This document shows, piece by piece, positions 18,982 to 29,728 of a DNA stretch of 64,000 nt. The notes below the pieces were generated by a model, which saw only the letters and a list, made by a program, of their open reading frames with translations, ran no database searches and was not told the origin of the DNA. The position numbers were made by a program, and so were the translations under genes. The stretch's first letter is position 1. The number at the start of each line of letters is the position of its first letter. The DNA is from Petunia secreta (taxonomy: Eukaryota > Streptophyta > Magnoliopsida > Solanales > Solanaceae), in contig JARKIP010000035.1 in assembly GCA_029990175.1 (NCBI GenBank), positions 39,632,001 through 39,696,000 of the forward strand, written 5' to 3'.

Positions 18982-21376
18982 TGACACGACCCAATTTTCC
19001 GGTTAGGCTGTGCTAGAACCCGACATCCTCCCCTAGACCCGTTGGGCGAACTCTTTCAACTGAATTAATGAAAAAGACAGAAAATTAACTTAAAAAGGGA
19101 CATATTATAACCCAGAAGACATAACTTAAATATATATAGATAAGCGGATAAAAAATAAGTACAATTGTTTACCCAATATACTAGGTTTAAGGCTATCCTG
19201 ACCAGACATCAAAGAGTATGAAAAAATATGTACATCTCTCAAAAGGGAGTAAAAAATATGGCTAACATAATAGACCTAGAGCTGGTGGCTGTCATGGACA
19301 ATAGCTGGCTTACCCTGACAGCTAGCTGCACATATCTCCACTCCTCAATCATGTCTCGAACTCGGTCTTGGAGCGAAATCCACCGAAACAAAATAGTTAG
19401 AAAAGAAACAACAAAAGGGTAAGTCGGAAGGACTCAATAAGTCGTGGTTGACTAGCCACCTCGAAGAAATAGATAAACTAGCCAGAGAAGAGAGAAGCAC
19501 ATAATGACTATAAACATATAAACAACCAGAAACACATATCACAAGCACAGAGCATAGAGCGAAAAGTCACATAATACTCAGCAAACTGTGAAATGGAAAT
19601 GGGACGAATACATTATGATGCAACATGGTCACATGTGCCCGATGACTAATAACCCTCACTGGTACAGGACACTAACCGACTACCGTAAGATATACATAAC
19701 ATAATATTAAATCTGCGTCGGTTCACCTCTACATCACCATGGACATCCCTAGATAGAAAAACGTGCAGGTCGAGGATTAGGATAGAAGATTAGGTAGTAC
19801 TCGAGAGATTTCTATTATACTTGCGTTAGCATAATTCGTACATGTGTACTATTCCTATCGCATTCTGGGCTTATATTGCTATATTCCTTACCTTGGATAT
19901 CTTAACCTTTATTCAGTATTTGCTTTACCATGATTTGCAGCTTGTTTACTCTTTTCAAAATATGCTATCAAAAGTATTTTTCTTTAAGTCTATCGGAAAC
20001 AACCTCTCAACCATGGTGGTGGGGGTAAGATCTGCGTACATGTTACCCTTCCCAGATCCCACTTGTAGGATAACACTGGGTATGTTGTTTGTTCTTTTAA
20101 ACTTGCCCTAGCTCGGGACACTTATCGAATCCGGCAGTATAATATATAATCTGGGCGAAATGCTCCAGCCCCCTTGAGCGAAATACTCTTGTTCCCAATA
20201 TGTTACCAAGTTCAATCATGAAATATAGGATGCAATGCAATGCTATCTGAGCCCCGAAATAGTACATATGCCTTATGATACTATAAGGATTCACAACTTA
20301 ACTGAATATTTTTATTTCCCCAATTTCATATTCACATTCGTATTAGAACTCCTATCCTCAATATAATACTAAGCATAAAGCTTAACATCTGATATTTACA
20401 GTAACCTCGGATTACATTAGTACTTAACTAGATACTACATCTAAGGCAACACAATCCAATAAGTAACACAAGATATGGCGTGACAAGTACGCCTAGCAGT
20501 AGCTACACACGCAAGGACACGTGGGTAGAAGTTCTAAAAGATCGAAGGTAGTCAAAGAAATAGAATAAAACCACTTACCTGGAATCGGGGGTCAATACGA
20601 CTACTGAATAATCACCTCCCCTTTCCGAAGCCTTTCTGAACTGCCTTCCTTAGAGCCATAGAAGCATAATTGCATGCATAAGTGCAAATGGAAGGGTTTT
20701 TATAACTATTAGGCGAAGAATATGAGGAAAATTATAAAGTACCCCTGGGTCTGGCTTATCCAAAAGCCCATAAATGGTACATTTCCAACTCCTCAGAGTC
20801 CCATGATTCCAATTATACCACTGGATTGCAACTTTGAGTTCAATTTAACTCAATTCCATAATTTGACAAAGCTTAAGATTCTAACCCAACTTTCCCCAAT
20901 CCAAACTCATAGAATTTCAACCCCAATACCATGAATTAATGCAATAATATGGTTTAGGATCATGACATGTTGATATTCAATGAATTGGTACCAAGATCTC
21001 ACCCTAAACCGCCTTAGAATTGAAGAGATTGGATAGAAAATGAGATTAGTCGATAAGGGGTCCTTTTTATACCTTTAGGCAGCACTTTCACGCATGCACA
21101 ATCGCGATCGCAACCTGGTGCATTATGATCATTCCTACCCAAGCACTTTCACGTAGAGAAACTTAGGAAGCTAGCGTTATCGCGCACCAAGCTGCGATAT
21201 CGCACAGGGCAATTTCCAGCAGGCATGCTAGCATCAATTGATGCTGGATCATTGGCCTGAACAGGACCCTATGAATCTCGGAATCACCTTAAACTTACCA
21301 CACAAGTAATACAATACTTATATGATTTACTCACGAAAACAGATCTCGAATCAGATCCCAAATACACAAGAGGAGG
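18982..21376 (-). repeat. LTR copy A of the GGGTCGTGTCA family (minus orientation, right end lost)
   Basis: Begins TGACACGACCC, the inverse of an LTR 3' end, and aligns along its length with copy B (29729-31705) and, more weakly, with the E3 LTRs. On the minus strand a TATAAAAAGG box lies near 21065. It carries a SINE-like insertion (19712-20096). Similarity stops near 21370, where a plus-oriented copy of the same family begins. Confidence 0.75.
19712..20096 (+). mobile_element. SINE-like insertion with TTG-type tail (TS-like)
   Basis: 385 bp absent from the matching place in copy B, flanked by TTAAA (19707-19711 and 20097-20101). The 3' part has CTATCGGAAACAACCTCTC, then GGGGGTAAGATCTGCGTACA, CCAGATCCCACTTGTAGGA and GGGTATGTTGTTTG. 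These closely recall Solanaceae TS-type SINEs, which end in TTG repeats. The 5' part is not clearly tRNA-like, so it may be composite or decayed. Confidence 0.65.
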
Positions 21377-22292
21377 TGAAACGACCTTGGCAAGTCATTT
21401 GGGAAGTTAGGACCTCGATTGGCAAGCCAGTAGTCTAAAAAATTTGTAAGGTCCATTAGGGCATGCATGTAAAGTTTGAGCTGAATCAGACCTTGTTTAA
21501 TAGGTCTTGGAAGATGATTTATATTTCTAGAATCAGTATAGTCGAATTGGGGATTTTGAGCTCAATTTAAGTAAATGAGCCCCGACTCAAAATTCGAAGG
21601 TGTCGTTAGGTTTGAATGGCCATTTTTGACATGTGCAAGCTCAAAAGTGAAATATGAGGCCGTTCAGATAGTTTTTATAAATGTTTCAAGAATTGGAACT
21701 TATCCTCTTTCTATTTTACCCTCTTTCTGTGTTTCGGGGATCCGTTTCGACATTTGTCCTTGCGAGTAGGCCATATATGTGTGATATAGCTGGCATGCAA
21801 AGTTTGGGGTGATTCCGAGCTTCGTAGGGTCCTGTTTAGACAGATAATGCTGTTAGGACACCAGAAGAATGCTATGAGCAATCGCGCAAGGCATTCTCGA
21901 TAGCGCCGTGTTTTTGATGTTCTTCAGCACGAAATCGCCCCTGTGGGCGTGATAGCACAGGCCTGGGGCACGATAGTGCTTGTTTGAGTGCGATGGTGCT
22001 GAGTCGGGGTATAAAAAGGACCCCATGGTCGGCCAAACTAATTGTTATCCATTTCTAAGCAAACGGAGTCGGTCCAAGAGCTATTTCAGAATACTAAAAT
22101 GTTCTGAAAGATCAAGTATGCGATTATAACCTCTTATTGCTGTTAATTAAAGGTTTCGGGGTTGGGAATTTCATGAGTTTTAAAGTAGATGAAGAGGGTT
22201 GGAACCCCAACTTATGGAATAAGGGAATTGGGTCAAATTGAACCCAAAAATTTAATCTAGTGTATATTTGGAATCTTGGGGTTGTGGAGACA
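21377..22292 (+). repeat. LTR copy A' of the same family (plus orientation, truncated)
   Basis: Starts TGAAACGACCTTGG, matching the inverse of the E3 LTR right end (GGTCGTTTCA), and runs plus-strand into U3. A TATAAAAAGG box lies near 22010. Just before it is the purine stretch AAGAGGAGG. It is cut where copy B and E2 begin. Together with copy A it forms an inverted pair. Confidence 0.7.
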
Positions 22293-23042
22293 TGATGCAA
22301 TCAAATCTACGAAGGCGATAAAAGATAAGAAACGAGACGAAGACTCACACAATTGTTCGAGTAGCAACGAAGAACAATGTTTCGTTACACCCCAAACGAT
22401 GGCAAGGATCACCTACTCTATGCAACAATCCTCAAGAGACACGAGGCTCGAGCAAATAGAATGATCAAATAGGATTGAAGAGCAACTTGGATTCATCCAA
22501 TTGATTTCAAGCCAAAAGAGTTACAAGGTTCAAGAGCAATGCTCATTTAATGTTTTGTGTTCAAAGTAAGGTAAAATGCAATAAATGAAGAAGGGATGTA
22601 TTTATAGCACCCCTTTACAAAGTTTTCCTAGATTCTAGTCCGCTGCTACTCAAGTGTTCATCGCGATCGCGCAGGAGTATATGCGATCGCGAAGCACACT
22701 TAGTTGCTGAGGCTCGCGATCGCGCGAGAGGTGACGCGAGGGCGCAGGCAAAATGAATCCTCTTCGTGATCGCGAAGGTGTGCACTCGATCGCGAAGAGA
22801 AAATCTTCTTCGTCAGGCAGTAAGCTCAGAAAGTGCTCCCCTGTTTTGCCCTGTTTTGCTCCCCTGCTTCCTGCACTGTTTCCTGCCCTGTTTCCACTTT
22901 GATTGAGCTCCAATGCATTGTCTTCAAGTCATCCCCCGAGCTCATATCATCCATGCCTTTCCAAACCAAGTGTAAGTGAGCATCTTGTATATCCTTGGCT
23001 TGACTTCGAGTGAATGGTCTCGATGCAATTTGGGTTGCATCA
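22293..23042 (-). repeat. E2 3' LTR
   Basis: 750 bp. It is 22 bp longer than the other LTR because of two short slippage duplications near 22842-22885 (CCCTGTTTTG and CCTGCCCTGTTT units). The minus-strand TATA box CTATAAATAC (22598-22607) is intact. The polypurine tract lies just to the right (23043-23061). Confidence 0.92.
22661..22800. repeat. Cluster of GCGATCGC palindromes in the E2 LTR
   Basis: Three perfect GCGATCGC octamers (near 22663, 22683 and 22715) and at least two one-base variants (near 22767 and 22787) occur within 140 bp, just downstream of the LTR TATA box in transcription direction. The other LTR has the same cluster at 29368-29510 with some mutated. This is a strong local CpG island in AT-rich DNA. 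Confidence 0.85.
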
Positions 23043-24069
23043 TCCTCCTCTTCTTGAGAAGATTTCGTCCTCGAAATTAAGGCGTCCTCCTCCAAGGTAT
23101 CATCACCTACATCAAAAGAAGTCAAGTCACTAACATTGAAAGTAGTCAATACATTATACTCACCGGGCTAATCGATCACATAAGCACTGTTATTGATCTT
23201 GGATAACACTTGGAATGGGCTATCGCCCCTTGGTGCCAACTTCCCTTTCCTTTGGTTGGGAAACCTTTCCTTGCGGAAATGCACCCACACCCAATCTCCC
23301 TTCTTGAAATCCACCTTCTTTCTTCCTTTGTTTTTCTTGGTTGCTAACTTCTCATAGGCCTCCTCCAATGTTTTCTTCACCTTGGCATGAAGTTCAAGCA
23401 ATGCCTTGGCCCGAGCTTTACCTTCAAAATCAACAACCACATCCCTCGGCAAAGGGGTAAGATCATACGATGCAAAGTGCGGTTATATGAAAACTCCATG
23501 AGTGGTAGCTTATCAATCCAAGTCCCGGCCTTACCTTTGGTCATAGCCCTAAGTAGAGCTCCTAAAGTCCGGTTCACCACCTCGGTTTGCCAATCGGTTT
23601 GAGGGTGGTAGGACGTAGAGAATAGCAACTTGGTGCCAAGAGCACCCCACAAACACTTCCAAAAATGGCTAAGGAACTTGGAGTCCCTATCACTAACAAT
23701 GGTGCGAGGCACCCCATGAAACTTCAAGACATTATCAATAAACAAGGAAGCTACATGTTGTGCATCATTAGTCTTTTTGCACGGGATAAAGTGAGTCATT
23801 TTGGAGAAACGGTCAACGACAACATAAATGCTATCGTGTCCTCCTCTAGTCTGGGGTAAAGCCATAACAAAATCCGTAGAGATATCAACCCACAGACTAG
23901 TAGGTATGGGTAAAGAAGTGTATAAGCCATGGTTGTTGGATCTAAACTTTGCCTTCTTGCAATCCAAGCAAGCATTGCAAAACCGTTCCATAAGAGGCCT
24001 CATTTTTGGCCAATGGAATTGTTCTTTAAGTATGGCCATAGTCTTGTCCACCCCAAAGGGACCCCATCA
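22826..24069 (-). pseudogene. E2 integrase and C-terminal tail (broken)
   Basis: Zinc-domain cysteines CNACLDC are near 23970. The catalytic core has D (STDFVMALP, about 23880), D (SDRDSKF, about 23690) and E (QTEVVN, about 23585). A frameshift near 23470 leads to the C-terminal domain (KKGDWVWVHFRKERFP, KLAPRGDSPFQVL). A stop at about 23167 follows, then an acidic tail with PFTRSQAKDIQDAH that runs across 23042 into the LTR and ends near 22826. No chromodomain was seen. Confidence 0.85.
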
Positions 24070-25559
24070 AGCCCCACAATGTGCTTCTTGAACTAGCACA
24101 TCTCTCCAAGAGGACTCGGGGACACACACTCTCCCATTCTTGAAAATGTAGCCATCAACCCATTGGCATTTTTCCACCCTCTCCCCACTCACTAGAGCAT
24201 CATGAATGCTCTTGAGCTTTGGGTCATGTTCATACAACATTATCCTTACCCTTTTTGTAACGAATTTCATAAGGAAAGGACTCAATGAACTCCACCCACT
24301 TGGCATGCCTCTTGTTCAACTTCTCTTGGCCTCTTAGATGCTTGAGTGACTCATGGTCACTTTTGATCACAAATTCCCGAGGCCATAGATAGTGTTGCCA
24401 ATGGGCTAGAGCTCTCACGAGGGCATACAACTCCTTGTCATACGTGGAGTAATTCAAGGTTGTGCCCTTCAACTTCTCACTAAAGTAGGCAACCGGTTTC
24501 CCTTCTTGCATGAGAACACCCCCGATTCCCACCCCGAGGCATCACACTCAACCTCAAAAGCCTTCCCGAAGTCGGGCAATTGTAACAAGGGGGCGGTACT
24601 CATCCTACTTTTCAATTCTTGGAAAGACCTCTCTTGAGGCTCTCCCCACACAAAGGATTTGTCCTTTTTCACCAACTCGGTGAGTGGTGCGGCAATGGTG
24701 CTAAAGTCTCTAACAAAGCGCCTATAGAAACTAGCAAGGCCATGGAAACTCCTCACATGAGAGACGGTGGTAGGAGTAGGCCAATCTCTAATGGCTTCAA
24801 CTTTGGACTCATCAACTTCCACACCATTGACACTAACAACAAAGCCCAAAAGGACACCTTTTCAACACAACAGGTACACTTCTTAAAGTTGGCATAGAGC
24901 TTTTCGGCTCGTAGCACTTCAAGGACTTGACTCAAGTGGCCAACATGGTCATCTATTGACTTGCTATAAATCAATATGTCATCAAAGTAGACAACCACAA
25001 ACTTGTTGATGAATGGCTTTAGCACGTGGTTCATTAGCCTCATGAAAGTACTAGGTGCGTTGGAGAGGCCAAAGGGCATCACCAACCATTCATATAGACC
25101 AAACTTGGTCTTGAATGCAGTTTTCCATTCATCCCCGGGTTTCATCCGGATTTGATGGTAGCCGGACCTAAGGTCTATTTTTGAAAAGATGCTAGAACCA
25201 CTAAGCTCATCTAACATATCATCCAAACGAGGTATGGGATGTCGATACTTTACCGTGATCTTGTTGACCGCTCGACAATCCACACACATCCTCCAAGTGC
25301 CATCCTTCTTTGGAACAAGGATCACGGGCACGACACAAGGACTCATGCTTTCCCTCACCAAGCCTTTGGTAAGCAATTCATCAATTTGCTTTTGTAACTC
25401 CCTTGTGTCCTCGGGATTACTTCTATATGCCAGCTTGTTTGGGATTTGAGATCCCGGGACAAAGTCAATTTGATGTTTAATACCCCTCAAGGGAGGTAAT
25501 CCATCCGGCATCTCCTCCGGGAACATGTCCTCATAGACCTTCAAAACATTGTCAACGAC
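24070..25559 (-). pseudogene. E2 reverse transcriptase and RNase H (broken)
   Basis: RT blocks in order: LVPKKDGTWRMCVDCRAVNK, IFSKIDLRSGYHQIRM, MPFGLSNAPSTFMRLMN and the catalytic FDDILIYSKS near 24970. Frameshifts occur near 24850 (within GFVVSVNGVE), near 24520 (RNase H start, ECDASG) and near 24235. At the last one the text jumps from GKDNVV to the spacer before integrase, so a small deletion removed the usual end of RNase H. Confidence 0.87.
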
Positions 25560-27711
25560 ACTAGGCAAAGGGTTAGGGTTATATAAATAATCACTTTCGG
25601 AATTTAAAACCATACCTTTGTGCACTAGGCATATGGGCATCTTGGTTCCATCATTACCTCTCAAATACTCACCCGGTTTCATCATGGCACACATGCGACC
25701 GGTGGAAGATGGTGGAGTCTCGGCCAAAGGTTTGGCCACAACCGGGGACTTGGCCTTAGCCGCTTTCCTCAACTCCTTCATGCGCCGATAGTCTTCACTT
25801 ACTTGCTTTGGGGTCAAAGGTGTAAGCAAAAACTTCTTCCCCTCATGCCTAACCGTGTAAGTGTTGGCCCGGCCATCATGAACCACTTGTTTGTCGTATT
25901 GCCAAGGCCTTCCAAACAAGAGGTGGAAAGCTTGCATTGGCACCACGTCAAACATGTGTTCATCTTGATAGTTCCCAATCTTGAACCTAATCAAGACTTG
26001 CTTCACTACCCTCAACTCCCCACACTCACTTAACCATTGTAAACGGTAGGGGCTTGGGTGTTTAATGGTAGGCAGCTTCAATTGTGAAACCAAAGATTGG
26101 CTCACCACATTTGCACAACTACCCGAGTAAATGATCATGGAACACACTTGTCCCTTCACTCTGCACCGGGCATGGAACAAGTTTTCCCTTTGTTCATCTT
26201 CCCTCTCCTCACTCACCATGGTTCCCAAAATGCGACGCACCACAAGGAACATATTAGGATCATCCCCCTCCGTCGCTCTCTCTTCGCCCTCAACTTCCTC
26301 ACTCTCCTCCTCAACTTCACCCTCGGACTCACTTTCACCCTCATAGACCAACCCATCATCCATCACAATCATTGTTTTCCGGGTAGGACACTCTTGGGCA
26401 AAGTGGCCATAACCCTTGCATTTGTGGCATTGGAAAGAAGAAGAAGAAGGAGTATTTAAAGTAGTTTTAGAGATACCTCCAACCTCTTTGTGGTCGCTTC
26501 TCGAGGTAGCCTTTTCAAAAGGCTTCTTCACATCTCGACTCCCACTTGCTCCACTTGCATATGGGCTCTTCCATTCTTTGGTGCGAGTTGATGGAGTGGT
26601 AGTGGTAGTAGTACTCCTATAGCGAGGAGCCTTCTCTTCTTTGAGCCACTTTTCGGCTTCAACCGCGGCATCACAAACATCTTGTAGAGAGTGGAAGATG
26701 TGGAGCCTCAATTGGGAAGAAATCTCCCGACTCAAGCCACTCTTGAAATGGATGATAGCTTGTTCCTCATCCTCCGTTTCCATATCAAGAGCCATCCGGT
26801 TCTTCTCAAAGTCGTTGAAATATTCATCCACGGACTTGTAGCCTTGTTTCAATTCATAGAGCCTTTTGAGTTGCTCTTGTCGATACTTGGGAGTCACATA
26901 CTTATTTTTCATTACCTCTTTCAACTCTTCCCAAGTGATGTTCATCCGCAACCTAATTCGTCTCCTTGATCGCTTGACGGATTCCCACCATGTAGAGGCA
27001 TAGGACTCGAATGAAGCTATGGCATAAGTGGCCTTCTTCTCCTCGGTCATATCGTTTGTGTCAAAGACCCGCTCCAATTGGACCTTCCATTCTAGAAATG
27101 CTTCCGGATCACTAGCCACTTTGAAAGGCGGGATAGTGATCTTTACACTATTGAGATTAGTGTCACGACCCCCACGGTTTGGTTCCGGGTGAACCCCATA
27201 GTTGTCATCAACATCCTCATATTCCCTTCCCAAGTTCCTTCCCACATAAGCTCTTGGAGGTCCTCGACCTCGCCCTCGACCTCTATCTATACCTTAGCCT
27301 CCATTCATCGCCCTCCTATTTGGATAGGGAGCATCAAAGAAATCATTATCAAGTCCGAGGCCCTCCCCTTCTTGAACTTCATCAACTTGTTCAAGGGGTG
27401 CTATGTTTCTCCGGGGCCTTAGGAATGGAACATCTCTCTGGGGATTGCCCAAGAGTTGGGGATTGCCCAACATTCTTTCTCTAGCAAGAGCCTCATCCCT
27501 CAACCGTTGTCGACGAACTAGCTCCGCATATTGATCCGGTTTCATGATTGAATCATCATTAGTGCCTTCACCGGTATCTTTTTGGACACTCGGAGTCTTC
27601 TCCTTTTCAATAACTTCCATCTTGAGGCTTTAAGGCCTTCACCTCGGCTAACAAACTAGCCAAGACTTCGGTTGAAACCTCAATGGTACTCTTTGCTTTC
27701 TCCTCCGCCAT
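25560..27711 (-). pseudogene. E2 gag and protease (broken)
   Basis: Starts at ATG 27711. A frameshift near 27625 and TAA 27296-27294 break it, and after that the frame is open for 830 codons into RT. Gag core residues lie near 40-200 of that frame (PFKVASDPEAFLEW, TWWESVK, YFNDFEKNRMALDM). A CCHC zinc knuckle CHKCKGYGHFAQEC is at about 273-286. The protease active site reads IIYSGSCANV at about 373, where Asp is expected in place of Tyr, so the protease should be dead. The gag N-terminus has two LGNPQ pentapeptides, also found repeated in fragment E6. Confidence 0.87.
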
Positions 27712-28982
27712 GTACCTACAACAATCAAAACAAGAAAAAAGAGATTAGAGTAAAAGTCCTCGCTCACTCCCTCACTTTTGTTTGTCGCTCGGGTTCACTC
27801 AAGTTGGGGGTTAGGTTTACACAAACTTGAGATCAATGGCCTCCTCGTAGTTGCGCAACCTCTTCAATGATCAATCCAAGTCACAAGAACCAAATGCTCT
27901 TCGGGAAGAGTGGATTCAATGGGACTCGATGAACGCTAAGCTATTTGGTGCGCACTTGAAGCAAACAATTAACTACGAATCTTCTTTGAAATCTACTCTC
28001 CTTCTAGGCACGAATATCCTATTCGCACAATGGATTAGTACTAATTAGGTAGAAGTGTTACCCTCAAAGTACTAACCGGAAGTGACGCGATCAAATGTTC
28101 AAAGATCGAATCGTCACCAAACGGATTCGGAATTGGATGAATTTTGGTTTGTGATCTAGAAACTCACCATATTTGATGATACAATTGGAGTTTTGGTGAT
28201 CGGAAACTGTTACGATGCCTTTGCGATCAGTCTGTCCCAATTCAGGATTTCCTGGAATTTGGTACTCTTCGCGATCACGTGCAGAGGGGCGCGATCGCGA
28301 TGGGTTAAAATTCCAACTTGTCGCGTTCGCGTGAGGCCGTGCGCGATCACGCAGGCCTGTGCAACAGAACCAGAATCCTGACTGTAATCCTAAGTTTTGG
28401 CACACAAACAACCCCAATTCAACTTGTTTTTCAGTTTTCAAGCTTCCAAATGGTGTTTTCAACTGTAGTAAACAATTCCCAATGGTTTAACCAGATAAAC
28501 AACCAACAAACAACTTGTTTCAATGATTTTGAACAAGTTCTTCAAAAATTTTCAATACCATCAAGATTCAAAATTTTGATTTTCATTCTAATACTCCAAA
28601 TGATGTTATGGGGGTATCAAAACGACGGGAAAACTATAAGGAGTAAACCCCGATACCAAACAACCAAGAATTCATAGCATCAATCAAGTTCTAACAAATT
28701 TTGTGAAATCTTTAACCTAGGGTTTAAATTTTCCAAACTTTGATTCTCAACTTGAAATGGGGTTTTGTTGGTACCCAATCAAAGAGAATACGTATTCAAA
28801 CAAACCCCGATAGTTAAAAACAATAAAATTGCAACAACAAACGATTTCTAGCATTTTTTTGTGATTTTCCAATTTCTGAATTTTTTTCTTCTTTTTCAAA
28901 TAACAAGAACAAGAACATAAACAAGAAAAAAAGATGACAAGCACGAAGAGTAGGACGAGGGTTCGTAAGAACGTAACCCTAG
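27712..28982 (-). other. E2 leader between LTR and gag
   Basis: Non-coding leader with AT-rich sequence near the LTR and another GC-rich patch at 28260-28360 containing GCGATCGC and near copies. No gene is supported. Confidence 0.6.
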
Positions 28983-28999
28983 CCTTGCTCTGATACCAA
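28983..28999 (-). other. E2 primer-binding site, initiator tRNA-Met
   Basis: The minus strand reads TTGGTATCAGAGCAAGG one base after the 5' LTR. This matches the usual TGGTATCAGAGC site complementary to the 3' end of initiator tRNA-Met. Confidence 0.9.
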
Positions 29000-29000
29000 C

Positions 29001-29728
29001 TGATGCAATCGAATCTATGAAGGCGATAAAAGATAAGAAACGAGATGAAGACTCACACAATTTTTCGAGTAGCAACAAAGAACAATATTTCGTTACACCC
29101 CAAACGATGGCAAGGATCACCTACGCTATGCAACTATCCTCAAGAGACACGAGGCTCGAGCAAATAGAATGATCAAATAGGATTAATGAGCAACTTGGAT
29201 TTATCCAATTGATTTCAAGCAAAAAGAGTTACAAGGTTCAAGAGCAATGCTCATTTAATGTTTTGTGTTCAAAGTAAGGTAAAATGCAATAAATGAAGAA
29301 GGGGTGTATTTACAGCACCCATTTACAAGGTTTTCCTCAATTCTGGTCCGCTGCTGCCCAAGTGTTCATCGCGATCGCGCAGGAGTATATGCGATCACGA
29401 AGCACACTTAGTTGCTGAGGCTCGCGATCGCGCGAGAGGTGACGCGAGGGCGCAGGCAAAATGAATCCTCTTCGTGATCGCAAAGGTGTGCACGCGATCA
29501 TGAAGAGCAAATCTTCTTCGTCAGGCACTAAGCTCAGAAAGTGCTACCCTGTTTTGCTCCCCTGCTTCCTGCACTGTTTCCACTTTGATTGAGCTCCAAT
29601 GCATTGTCTTCAAGTCATCCCCCGAGCTCATATCATCCATGCCTTTCCAAACCAAGTGTAAGTGAGCGTCTTGTATATTCTTGGCTTGACTTCGACTGAA
29701 TGGCCTCGATGCAATTTGGGTTGCATCA
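29001..29728 (-). repeat. E2 5' LTR
   Basis: 728 bp, high similarity to 22293-23042. In this promoter copy the TATA box has changed to CTGTAAATAC (about 29314), which should weaken transcription of E2. Confidence 0.92.

Larger units (their letters stand above)
22293..29728 (-). mobile_element. E2: Ty3/gypsy element primed by initiator tRNA-Met, minus strand
   Basis: LTRs at 22293-23042 and 29001-29728 share TGATGCAA...TTGCATCA ends. The primer-binding site is complementary to initiator tRNA-Met. Gag, protease, RT, RNase H and integrase run right to left. Flanks AGACA (22288-22292) and TCACA (29729-29733) each differ by one base from TGACA, the expected first bases of LTR copy B. This suggests a TGACA duplication that mutated on both sides. 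The coding region is broken by several frameshifts, a nonsense codon and a deletion. By its coding style it is a chromovirus-like family (Reina/Galadriel type, uncertain) without a visible chromodomain. Confidence 0.88.

Noticed and set aside
21100..22020. CpG-rich words as a bacterial or organellar insert
   Set aside because: They are short GCGATCGC-type clusters within plant LTRs; surrounding sequence is AT-rich retroelement DNA.
26097..26459. 120-codon plus-strand frame
   Set aside because: Opposite-strand shadow of E2 gag-protease.
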